Shown here: piece by piece, positions 35,654 through 44,409 of the stretch | Numbering within the stretch: position 1 is the stretch's first letter | Layout: each line of letters begins with the position of its first letter | Assembly: GCF_024139115.2 (NCBI RefSeq) | Contig: NC_085141.1 | Location: 71,775,481 to 71,839,480 of the forward strand | DNA: 64,000 nucleotides | Origin: Armigeres subalbatus | Taxonomy: Eukaryota > Arthropoda > Insecta > Diptera > Culicidae | Direction of reading: 5' to 3' | The notes under the pieces: generated by a model | Databases searched by the model: none | Told to the model about the DNA's origin: nothing | What the model saw: the letters and a program-made list of their open reading frames with translations, nothing else | Program-made: the position numbers and the translations under genes

Positions 35654-35669
35654 GGTCCTGAAAAGAACC
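35654..35669 (-). terminator. Histone-type 3' stem-loop (type A, left arm)
   Basis: The minus strand reads GGTTCTTTTCAGGACC then ACCATTATG, followed by purine-rich GGGAGGAAGG: a 6-bp stem and TTTC loop, with an ACCA-like flank and a downstream purine element as in histone mRNAs. Confidence 0.6.
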
Positions 35670-35812
35670 GATTCATTCCTTTTATGCCTCATCAACAGCA
35701 CGACGAAAATTTTCATCCGCATCATCACTCATAAATCTCAATCAACAAGCCCTCCCGTGCGAACGAAATCGTCCGTTCTCCGTGACATACAGAATGAAAA
35801 TGACGCTCGCAC

Positions 35813-35854
35813 GTAGTAGTAGTAAAATCTTTCTTTATTTACACATTTTTGTTC
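35813..35854 (-). mobile_element. Jockey 3' tail, tail-only insertion
   Basis: About 40 bp: TAGTAGTAGTAAAATCTTTC, TTTATTTACACATTTTTG. It separates GACGCTCGCACG from GTGAAACGCGGGG, which are adjacent in empty sites (for example 39875-39900 and, reversed, about 36165-36190). The same insertion is present at 43999-44044, in a duplicated segment. Confidence 0.7.
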
Positions 35855-36019
35855 AGGTGAAACGCGGGGCTTTTTTATACACAGGAAAACGAAGCAGTGG
35901 ATCAAAAGGCTCGTACCTTACTGCAATCTGATGTCCGTGTTGGGGATTTATGAACGGGATTGAATTTTTCACCCGGTTTGGAAAGAAATAACATTTTCAA
36001 TAGTTAAACGATAATTATC

Positions 36020-36465
36020 CACGTTAAACTATTGAAAATGTTATTTCTTTCCAAACTGGGTGAAAAAATTCAATCCCGTTCAAATCTCCAACACGGACAT
36101 CAGATTGTAGTAACGTGGGGCCTTTGATCCACTGCTTCGTTTTTCCTGTGTATAAAAAGCCCTGTGTTTCGCGTGCGCGTCATTCTCATTCTGCATGTCA
36201 CGGAGAACGGGCGATTTCGTTCGCATGGGAGGGCTCGTTGATTGAGATTTATGAGTGATGATGGATGAAATTTTTCGTCGGTGGTGGTGGCGGTCGTGGC
36301 AACAGCAGTATATCTTTTCATCCGTGTTCCCAACAGCATCGTTGAATCTGGCAATCAACGTCGTGCTGTTGATGAGGCACATACGTGGAAATAGATCGGT
36401 TCTTGTCAGGACCACCATTTTGGGAGGAAGGTTAAGTTGAAATAATTTTTGACGTAAACTGCGTC
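36020..36465 (+). repeat. Type A unit, right arm of the head-to-head pair
   Basis: Reverse-complement copy of 35598-36009, joined through an 11-bp spacer. TATA at about 36150, empty GCGCG start region at 36170-36180, body to the stem-loop at 36398-36413, then the closing palindrome GACGTAAACTGCGTC at 36451-36465. A GTGGTGGTGGCGG insertion at about 36278 distinguishes this arm. Confidence 0.65.
36398..36413 (+). terminator. Histone-type 3' stem-loop (type A, right arm)
   Basis: GGTTCTTGTCAGGACC then ACCATTTT and purine-rich GGGAGGAAGG. Stem intact; the loop base is changed (TTGTC). Confidence 0.55.
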
Positions 36466-37440
36466 TGAGGGAAGACTCAGATACAGAATTGTAAAACGGA
36501 AATTTCCAAATTCGAGACCGTCGAAATTAGGATAGATTTCAAACGCTAATAGCGTCTTTATCTTTCGATGGATTTTAATCACTTACTCTGCAGAAGTCGA
36601 ATGATGGATTGAATCTTATGAATTTTGCGTTACTGCTGCCGATTTATTGCAACAATTTCATGAATTTACTCTTAGTCAAACCAAATTCCTCAATGAAAAA
36701 TTTAATGCCCTGAAAAGGACAGATTTCAGATCATGCGGATTTCTAATCACCAACACAACAGTAACCATCCGATAGTCAGAATATCACAAGAGTATTTCAC
36801 TCAAATGGAGATGCTGGCTCTATGGTTCTACCGCTACACTGCAACAGATTGCCATCGTTGGATTCTCCGTCGCAACGATCCTGTTACGAGCGCTACCTAC
36901 GCCGTCGGTAGGAACGAAGAGCGTGCGTCAGAAGGAGAAGCTGCAAAATGTATTTGCATGGATGGAAATTAAACCTGAAACAAGTAGCAGTCTATCTACT
37001 AAAAGAATAATCTTGAGGGGAAATTTCACTGGTATTGATGCTATCCATGCGAATAAATTTTTGTTGCGTCCCTGACGCACGGTCGTGATTCCGCCACCGA
37101 CGGAAACTATCAGCCATCACCAAGCGATTAATATGAACTTTGATCAAAATTCGTCTCGCCTCAAATTTTGGCTTAAGAGCTGCTTTCACTGATGATACTT
37201 CAAGCGCAACCGTTGTAGAAATAAACACCACCATAGCCGCCATCGTAGAGACACGCAAGAAAATTCCATCTGAGTGCTGTTGATGCTGCGAACGACGACC
37301 GCGCGACCCACACCATCGCCGGGAATAAAATTTCCGGTAGGAGCTCCGCCGATGCCGAAGGTGGTACCATGGTCTGGTCTCCACGACATCTCGAAAGCAA
37401 TGGCTCGCGCGCCTGGAAGAGCTGCTTTCTTATAATTAAT
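36466..37440 (-). repeat. Type B unit (leftward)
   Basis: Promoter at the right: ATTATAAGAAAGCAGC at about 37410-37430 and GGCGCGCGAGCC at about 37395-37407, then ATG at 37389 opening a short frame (MSWRPDHGTTFGIGGAPTGN...). The body runs about 680 bp to a stem-loop at 36706-36721 and then, via the AAACGCTAATAGCG block, to the palindrome at 36451. Near-identical, inverted copy at 42674-43803. The predicted peptide matches no family known to me. Confidence 0.6.
36706..36721 (-). terminator. Histone-type stem-loop (type B)
   Basis: The minus strand reads TGTCCTTTTCAGGGCA: 6-bp stem with one G-T pair and TTTC loop, followed by TTAAATTTTTCATTGAGG. The purine-rich element is weaker than in types A and C. 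Confidence 0.45.
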
Positions 37441-38136
37441 AAAGTTGAACTAAACTCTGCAAACTCTTGACAGACTCGAATAAAATTTAAAAGAGTCTCT
37501 AATAAAAAAAAATCATCAGGGTTGTGTACAAGACACGACCGCCCGACGTAAACTACGTAAAACAGTTTCGTGAAATGAAGAATCTAGTGCCAGTGCAAGA
37601 ATACATATTTGCAGCAGCTCTCTACAATACGCGCTCGTTATTCTGCTACGAACGGCAACGTAATTCTGCTACGACGTCGTACTTTGAACAAATTCGTCTT
37701 GCCTCAATCTTCCTATGTTTAAAATGGTGTCCATGAGAAGAATCGATTAATTCCCAATAATCCATATTTCGAATCACTAACGACCACACGACCCACGCCA
37801 TAGGCTGGAATAACAAAACCAAATAAGAATCTTGAAAGAATTAAACTTGACTGCCACTGAAGCCATCCATGCGAATACATATTTGTAGCATCTCCCTCCG
37901 ACGCGCGCTCGTGATTCTGCTACGGACGCAAGGCAACTTTATGGCGTCTCCAAGCGGATAATTTGCACTTTGAAAAATCATAAGGGTTGTGTACAAGACA
38001 CGACCGCCCGACGTAAACTATGTGAAACAGTTTGGTAAAATGAAGAATCTAGTGCCATTATCCAAGAGTATTACAAAATTACTCTTTGGATTTCTTATGA
38101 AATTTACATTCTAAAAGGAAATAACATATTTATGTA
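37441..38136. repeat. Intervening repeats with a 90-bp direct duplication
   Basis: GTTGTGTACAAGACACGACC followed by GCCCGACGTAAACTACG at about 37519-37595 recurs at about 37980-38055 in the same orientation. Between them lies the recurring block GCGAATACATATTTGTAGCA ... GACGCGCGCTCGTGATTCTG (about 37868), also seen near 38790 and 39665 and in type B bodies. No coding sequence. Confidence 0.55.
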
Positions 38137-38352
38137 GGGGAACGGTTCGCCACTTCATCTCATAGCTCCTATTTCCATCCAATAAAAAACAAAGCAATAG
38201 AAAAGAATTCGGTTTGTTTATTATTTTTGTGATTTTTTTCAGCAGTGAGCACGCATGTTGACAAAACGAAGTTACGAATTTGGTGCCGTATTTCTTTGTT
38301 TAGCGATGAAATGGATATATGTACAGTGAGATGGAGATCGGAACATTTCCCC
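38137..38352. mobile_element. 216-bp MITE with GGGGAAC termini, TA target duplication
   Basis: Begins GGGGAACGGTTC and ends GGAACATTTCCCC, with TA at 38135-38136 and 38353-38354. The same element in the opposite orientation and of almost the same length lies at 62082-62298. Non-coding; Tc1/mariner-like by its TA duplication. Confidence 0.8.
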
Positions 38353-38770
38353 TAATTAAAACAAATTTATTGAATTCTTGAGTTTTGTATAATATGAGTA
38401 GTTTAGTTTTGTTTGTTTAAATTCAATTCATTGTTCTTTTTCGAATTTTTGGAAAAATATTCTAAATGAGCTTAACTAAACTTGGGTATTTCTAAATTTC
38501 AATTTATCAGGTTTAATTGCACTTTTTACTGTATTGAACCATTAAAACTTTAGAAATGAGGATAACTACCGTCAAATCACTGAAGACGCACACATGTTTT
38601 TGCAAAGACCACGCGTCAAAGCGTACTCGTGATTTCGCTACTGACGGCATCATTTCGATTGAACTGTCTCCATCTCCATCTTTCGATTGATTGTTAATAA
38701 TCCGCCTTCCCAATCACAAGCTGCAACAAAATCAAATAAGATCTTGAGAAAATTTCACCTGGCTGCCACT
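38353..38770. other. No gene recognised
   Basis: AT-rich sequence with no family that I recognise. Confidence 0.35.
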
Positions 38771-39295
38771 GATGCCATCCATACGAATTCATATTTGTAG
38801 CATCTCCTCCCGGGGCGCACTCGTGATTCTGCTACGGACGGCAACATTATGGCTCACCTCTTCCTTTGCATAGGATGGTGGCCCTGAGAAGAACCGATTG
38901 ATTTGTTCAGCAACTCCGCCGATGCTGGGACCGCCGCCCGCAACATTTCTAATGAAATGCCACACGCGCGGCGGGGAGAGCAGTTTTCTTATCATCAATA
39001 CAGATGGCTCATTAGTCCCGCCTCTTTGTTGTCCGGTATGGCTGCAAATATTGTGTAACCGTCAAACACTCACCAAAGGGGCGTGGCTACAGATTCAACT
39101 TTATTGATTACAAGAAATCAGCTCTCTCGCGCGCGCGAGCCATTTCGTTCGAGATGTCGCGGAGAGCAGACCGTGGAACCACCTTCGGCATCGGCGGAGC
39201 TCCTACCGGAAATTTTATTCCCGGCGATGGTGTGGAGCGCGCGGTCGTCTTCATTAACATTAGCAGCGCTCAGATTAAATTTTCTTGTAAAAGTA
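38771..39295. repeat. Divergent unit pair around GC-box promoter (short leftward gene, type B rightward gene)
   Basis: Centre at about 38995-39115 with CCCGCCTCTTT and AAAGGGGCGTGGC boxes. Leftward: GATAAGAAAACTGCTCTCCC, CGCCGCGCGTG, then only about 70 nt to a stem-loop at 38880-38895 (GGTTCTTCTCAGGGCC on the minus strand) with ACCATCC and GGAAGAGG after it. Rightward: GATTACAAGAAATCAGC, CGCGCGCGCGAGCC, and ATG 39154 opening the same MSRR...GTTFGIGGAPTGN frame as in the other type B copies; its body is cut by a MITE at 39296. Confidence 0.6.
38880..38895 (-). terminator. Histone-type stem-loop of the short leftward unit
   Basis: The minus strand reads GGTTCTTCTCAGGGCC, a 6-bp stem with two G-T pairs, followed by ACCATCC and a purine-rich GGAAGAGG. 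Expected transcript length from the predicted start is only about 90 nt. Confidence 0.5.
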
Positions 39296-39484
39296 GGGGA
39301 ATGACGGCTTTGGCAGGTTTTGTTCTATTATTGTCGGCGGGGTTTTTGTTGACCAAATTTTATGAAATTTGGCCACAATATTCTTTGATATGCAAAGAAT
39401 GTTTAGGCCAAATTTGAGCATAATTTGTTACAGAAAATCCCCTGACAATAATAGAACAAAACCTGCCAAAGCCGTAATTTCCCC
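39296..39484. mobile_element. 189-bp MITE with about 44-bp terminal inverted repeats, TA target duplication
   Basis: The left arm GGGGAATGACGGCTTTGGCA continues through GGTTTTGTTCTATTATTGTC and is mirrored at the right end. TA at 39294-39295 and 39485-39486. It disrupts the type B body, whose homology resumes at about 39490. Confidence 0.85.
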
Positions 39485-39839
39485 TACTAACGATTGGCTA
39501 CCATCAATGAAAGTAGCTCTCAAGTCACAACTTGAGGCGAGATGAATTTTGATCAAAGTAAAACTTAATTGCTTGGTGATGGCAGATTGTTTTCCGTCGG
39601 TAGTAGAATCACGAGATCCCGATTCAGAGAAAGACTTATAATTTTAGTAGATAGCCATCCATGCGAATACATTTTTGCAGCTTCTCCGTTTGACGCGCGC
39701 TCGTGATTCTACATACATACAGAAAACATGCGATGATTCAACTCATCCATGAGTTTTTAGGTGCTGAGTTGGGCTTGATTTGAATCGTCCATGAGTTTTT
39801 ACCACAACAGACCAAACCACAGGCGTTATCGCTGGAACC
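39485..39839. repeat. Type B body remainder and flanking repeats
   Basis: ACTTGAGGCGAGATGAATTT and ATTGCTTGGTGATGG continue the type B body. The recurring ATGCGAATACATTTTTGCAG ... GACGCGCGCTCGTGATTCT block follows at about 39660-39710. No gene. Confidence 0.5.
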
Positions 39840-40250
39840 ACGCTGGTCCGTTCTCCGTGACATCCAGAATAAAAATGACGCGCGCACGCGAAACATGGGG
39901 CTTTTTATACACAGGGAAAACGAAGCAGTGGATCAAAAGGCCCGTACCTTACTGCAAACTGATGTCCGTGTTGGGGATTTATGAACGGAATTGGATTTTT
40001 CACCCGGTTTGGAAAGAAATAACATTTTCAATAGTTTAACGTTGATAATCTATAGTATCAGTAGAATTGGAAAATTGCTGGAGAGTTTCCGAATCTATTA
40101 ATAAGCAAATCTCGAAAATCCATCGAAAGATAAAGACACTATTAGCGTTTGAAATCTATCATAATTTCGTGACGGTTTCGAATTTGGAAATTTCGGTTTT
40201 ACACCCTGTATCTGAGTCTTTCCCTTAGACGTAGTTTACGTCAAAAATGC
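39840..40250 (-). repeat. Type A unit (leftward) with empty target site
   Basis: Contains the uninterrupted junction GACGCGCGCACGCGAAAC at about 39875-39892, the TATA box on the minus strand at about 39903-39910, the CCCGGTTTGGAAAGAAATAA block and the end palindrome GACGTAGTTTACGTC at about 40230-40244. Its 3' half, including the stem-loop, is missing. Confidence 0.65.
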
Positions 40251-40309
40251 GCGAGCAAAAAACACGTCTGTACGTGCTGCTGTCTTGAACTGGAATGAAG
40301 CTGACTGCG

Positions 40310-40321
40310 CCACGCGCGCGG
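40310..40321. repeat. Jockey copy d target-site duplication, left
   Basis: CCACGCGCGCGG, repeated at 42662-42673. Confidence 0.8.
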
Positions 40322-42661
40322 TAAGTAGTAGTAGTAAAATTCTTCTTTATTTAATCATTTTCTGTTCTACAATTATTATTTTTCTACATGTACAGTGCTC
40401 GGCCGGCTTGGCCCTCCAACTTCAATTTTAAATTTTCATGTTTATATTGTTATTTAAGTGTTAATATGATATATCATGACGGCCTTTAGGAGGCGCTGGT
40501 GTGTTTTTTTAAAATTTGATAACCTAACTACTATGTACACTAATATTTACAATAAAAATTGGATAACCTAGATTGGAACTAGCGCCTAATTGGAGCCTGA
40601 TCCGAATGCAAGCAACGGACCCTAAACTTTTCTTTACACTCACCAAAGCGTTCATGTAAGGCTTTTATTCAGGCCAGACGGTGGACCTCGGATGTTCTTG
40701 TCCTGGGAGGGGTGTTGAGGATCATCCTCAGGAATTTGTTTTGGACCCGTTGAAATTTGAGGTGGTGGGTTTTAGCGCAGCTCTCCCAGACCGGCATGCC
40801 ATATTCGATCACAGGAAGGATGATTTGCTTGTAGTCAGCAATCTTATTTTCAGGGACAATGACGACCGGCGGTTGATCAAAGGGTACAGTAGTTTCAACA
40901 AGACGTTACACTTTGTCACCATTTTGTCAACCTGTTGCCGAAAAATAAGCTTGCTGTCGAGGTCAAGCCAAGGTAGCCGGCCTCATTGGCCCATTCCACG
41001 GTCGTGCCATTGAGGATGATTTTACAGTCCCCAGGCGGAACAAGTTTAGGGGATTTGGAGTGGGGAAAATGATGACCTGGGTCTTCGCCGCGTTGATACA
41101 GATCTTCCAGCTGGTGAGGTACTCTGTCAGGGCATCCAGGCCTCGTTGGAGTTTCTTTGCCACTGGCGCTCTGATCACTCTACCGTTGTAGACGATGGAT
41201 GTGTCATCTGCGAACAGAGACAGAATGCCGCCTTCTGGAGGTTCTGGCATGTCGGAGGTGAACAGATTGAAAAGCAGGGGCCCGAGGATACTGCCCTGGG
41301 GAACGCCTGCGACGATGTTGTGCGGATTGGAACTCGCTCCGCTGATTGAGACCCGGAATGTCCTTGCCGACAGGTAATTGTTGATGATTTTCACCAGGTA
41401 GCTGGGAAGATTGTAGCGTTGTAGTTTGTACACCAGGCCATCATGCCATACATTGTCAAATGCCTTCTCGACATCGAGTAAGGCCATGGCGGATGTTTTC
41501 GAGACAAACTTGTTCCGTCTGAGGACGTTGGTAACTCGGTCAGTACGGTTAAACGACCGCGTCGGAAACCAAACTGTTCCTCGAGCAAGATGTTGAGATT
41601 TTCGGCAGACTCAAGTAACCGGTGATGAATAGCTTTTTCGAATAGCTTGGATAATCCTGAGAGAAGGCTGATGGGACGATAGCTTTTGGGTGAGGAAGGA
41701 TCCTTCCCAGGCTTCCGGATGGGGATGACTTTCGCTGACTTCCAGGCCGATGGGAAGTAGCTGAGCCGGAGACACTGATTGAAGATCAGCGAGAGGTGCT
41801 CAAAGAACGGAGCACTCATGTGTTTGAGCTCAAGATTCAGGATGCTGTCGAAGCCTGGGGCCTTCATGTTCTTCGACGATTTGATATAGGCCGTCAATTC
41901 GTCAGCTGAGATCTCCAACTCCTCCGAGAAGTCGTTGGGAATCAAATGGATGTTGTTAGCATGCTCGTTGACGGCTGTTTCGTGTGGACTGACGATGTTC
42001 TGCCCAAGATTGTGTGAGCTGACGAAGTGACGACCTATTTCAGCGACCTTCTCTGCAGGAGTTATCAAGCGATCCTTAGAGCCATTATTGTCTAGTGGGA
42101 TCAAAGGTGGAATGGGCCGAGGCTTGGATTTTAGAATTTTGGTCATTTTCCAGAACGGCTTAGCATAATCTGGGAGAGTGCGGATCTTATTCGAGAAGTC
42201 GTTATTTTTGAGGTCCACCATTCTGGCCTTGATAATTTTTGTGATTCGATTGCAGCGTGCCTTAAGCTCAGGCAGTCCAGTACGCTGAAACTGCCTGCGA
42301 GTGACATTCCGCAATCGAATCAAATCTTTGGTGAGTGTATCGATGTTTAAGGAGTTGCTTACCTGCCGAGCCGTCGGTACGTGTTGCTCTCGGCCGCCGT
42401 GATCGCCTCCTCGATAGCGCACAGCTGACGGTCGATACTTTCCGGCGTCTCCGGACGCACCTCGTAGTCGACGGTGTTATCGACGCACTGCTGGAAACGC
42501 TGCCAGTTCACTCGGTGGTAGTTCCGCCGTAACTGCTGGTGCCGATTGACCGAGGAGCCCAGTTCCGCCACCACCGGATAGTGATCCGAACTGAGCTCCT
42601 GGTATACAACCGGCTGCGAGACGTGGTCACTCAGGTTTGTTACGTAGAGGTCGAGCGTTGA
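40322..42661 (-). mobile_element. Jockey-clade retrotransposon, copy d (5'-truncated, ORF2 RT)
   Basis: 2.34 kb, leftward. It begins inside the endonuclease end (TLDLYVTNLSDHVS-type sequence at about 42655), continues through SSDHYPVVAELGSS and the RT (SYRPISLLSGLSKLFEKA at about 41675; LSLFADDTSIVYNG at about 41215) to the thumb, and ends with AATAAAGAAGAATTTTACTA and a TAC tail. Several frame changes (near 41480, 41180 and 42390). It is flanked by a perfect 12-bp duplication CCACGCGCGCGG. Upstream in its own transcriptional sense lies TTATAAGAAAACTGCTTTAC and the GCGCGC start region of a type B-like promoter. Confidence 0.88.
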
Positions 42662-42673
42662 CCACGCGCGCGG
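42662..42673. repeat. Jockey copy d target-site duplication, right
   Basis: CCACGCGCGCGG, the second copy of the duplication at 40310-40321. Confidence 0.8.
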
Positions 42674-43803
42674 GGTAAAGCAGTTTTCTTATAATTAATA
42701 AAGATTGCTCATTAGTCCCTCCTCTTTGTTGTCCGGTATGACTGCAAATATTGTGTAACCGTCAAACACTCACCAAAGGGGCGTGGCTACAGGTTCAACT
42801 TTATTGATTACAAGAAAGCAGCTCTTCCGCGCGCGCGAGCCATTTCGTTCGAGATGTCGCGGAGACCAGATCATGGTACCACCTTCGGCATCGGCGGAGC
42901 TCCTACCGGAAATTTTATTCCCGGCGATGGTGTGGGTCGCGCGCGCGGTCGTCGTCGTCAGCATCAACAGAACTCAGATGGAATTTTCTTGCGTGTCTAC
43001 GATGGCGGCTATGGTGGTGTTTATTTCTGCAACGGTTGCGTCTGAATTGTCATCAGTGAAAGCAGCTCTTAAGGCATAATTTGAGGCGAGACGAATTTTG
43101 ATCAAAGTTCATATTAATCGCTTGGTGATGGCTGATAGTTTCCGTCTGTGGCGAAATCACGACCGTGCGTTAGGAACGCTACAAAAATTTATTCGCATGA
43201 ATAGCATCAATACCAGTGAAATTTCCCCTCAAGATTATTATTTTACTAGATAGATTGCTACTTGGTTTAGGTTTAATTTCCATCCAAGCGAATACATTTT
43301 TGCAGCTTCTCCTTCTGACGCACGCTCTTCGTTCCCACCGATGGCGTAGGTAGCGCTCGTAACAGGATCGTTGCGACAGAGAATCTAACGATGGCAATCT
43401 GTTGCAGTGTAGCGGTAAAACCATAGAGCCAGCATCTGCATTTGAGTGAAATACTCTTGTGATATTCTTACTATCGAATAGTTGCTGTTGTGTTGGTGAT
43501 TAGAAATCCGCATGATCTGAAATCTGTTCTTTTCAGGGCATTAAATTTTTCATTGGAGGAATTTGGTTTGACTGAGAGTAAATTCATGAGATTGTTGCAA
43601 TAAATCGGCAGCATTAACGCAAAAATGCATAAGATTCAATCCATCATTCGACTTCTGCAGAGTAAGTGATTAAAAATCCATCGAAAGATAAAGACGCTAT
43701 TAGCGTTTGAAATCTATCCTAATTTCGTGACGGTCCCCAATTTGGAAATTTTCATTTTGCACCCTGTATCTGAGGCTTCCCCTTAGACGTAGTTTACGTC
43801 AAA
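42674..43803 (+). repeat. Divergent promoter and type B unit (rightward)
   Basis: Inverted copy of 36451-37440 extended by the promoter partner. AAAGGGGCGTGGC at 42775, TTATTGATTACAAGAAAGCA, CGCGCGCGAGCC at 42831, ATG 42854 (MSRRPDHGTTFGIGGAPTGN...). The stem-loop is TGTTCTTTTCAGGGCA at 43525-43540; the end palindrome GACGTAGTTTACGTC is at about 43787-43801. Relative to the copy at 37.4 kb the frame after about 30 codons is disturbed by a GCGCGC length change. Confidence 0.65.
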
Positions 43804-43839
43804 ATATTTCAACTTAACCTTCCTCCCAAACATAATGGT

Positions 43840-43855
43840 GGTCCTGAAAAGAACC
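43840..43855 (-). terminator. Histone-type 3' stem-loop (type A)
   Basis: The minus strand reads GGTTCTTTTCAGGACC, then ACCATTATG and GGGAGGAAGG, as at 35654-35669. Confidence 0.6.
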
Positions 43856-43998
43856 GATTCATTTCCTTTTATGTGCCTCATCAACAGCACGACGAAAAAT
43901 TTCATCCGCATCATCACTCATAAATCTCAATCAACAAGCCCTCCCGTGCGAACGAAATCGTCCGTTCTCCGTGACATGCAGAATGAAAATGACGCTCG

Positions 43999-44044
43999 CA
44001 CGTAGTAGTAGTAAAATCTTTCTTTATTTACACATTTTTTGTTC
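43999..44044 (-). mobile_element. Jockey 3' tail, tail-only insertion (second copy)
   Basis: TAGTAGTAGTAAAATCTTTC and TTTATTTACACATTTTTTG between GACGCTCGCACG and CGTGCGAAACGCGGGG. Probably the same event as 35813-35854, carried along by duplication of the surrounding unit. Confidence 0.65.
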
Positions 44045-44409
44045 GTGCGAAACGCGGGGCTTTTTATACACAGGGAAAACGAAGCAGTGGATCAAAAGGC
44101 TCGTACCTTACTGCAATCTGATGTCCGTGTTGGGGATTTATGAACGGGATTGAATTTTTCACCCGGTTTGGAAAGAAATAACATTTTCAATAGTTAAACG
44201 TTGATAATCAATAGTATCAATAGAATTGGAAAATTGCTGGAAAGTTTCCGAATCGATTGATAAGCAAATGTCGAAAATCCATCGATAGATAAAGACGCTA
44301 TTACCGTTTGAAATCTTACATGATTTCGTGACGGTCCCCAATTTGGAAATTTTCATTTTGCACCCTGTATCCGAGGCTTCTCCTTAGACGTAGTTTACGT
44401 AAAAAAAAA

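Larger units (their letters stand above)
35613..36009 (-). repeat. Type A unit, left arm of a head-to-head pair
   Basis: Leftward unit: promoter TATA near 35874, GCGCG start region at about 35810-35865 interrupted by a 40-bp Jockey tail, a body of about 150 nt and stem-loop 35654-35669. The palindrome at 35598 closes it. The body has only short frames (first ATG: MSRRTD... is not present here because of a substitution). Confidence 0.65.
43787..44400 (-). repeat. Type A unit (leftward), complete between two palindromes
   Basis: Bounded by GACGTAGTTTACGTC at about 43787-43801 and GACGTAGTTTACGT at 44387-44400. TATA near 44064, start region with a tail-only Jockey insertion at 43999-44044, short body with first frame MSRRTDDFVRTGGLVD, stem-loop at 43840-43855. 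Nearly the same sequence as 35598-36009. This is the best example of a whole type A unit (about 600 bp, predicted RNA about 180 nt). Confidence 0.7.

Noticed and set aside
35253..36465. Type A segments as LTRs of a retrotransposon
   Set aside because: They occur in both orientations, alone and head to head, with palindromic ends and no TG...CA termini, and the flanked sequence is a non-LTR element.
25333..37389. Histone H2A, H2B, H3, H4 or H1 coding genes in front of the stem-loops
   Set aside because: I looked for the characteristic histone-fold and tail sequences in all frames upstream of each stem-loop and found none; only weak chance resemblances.
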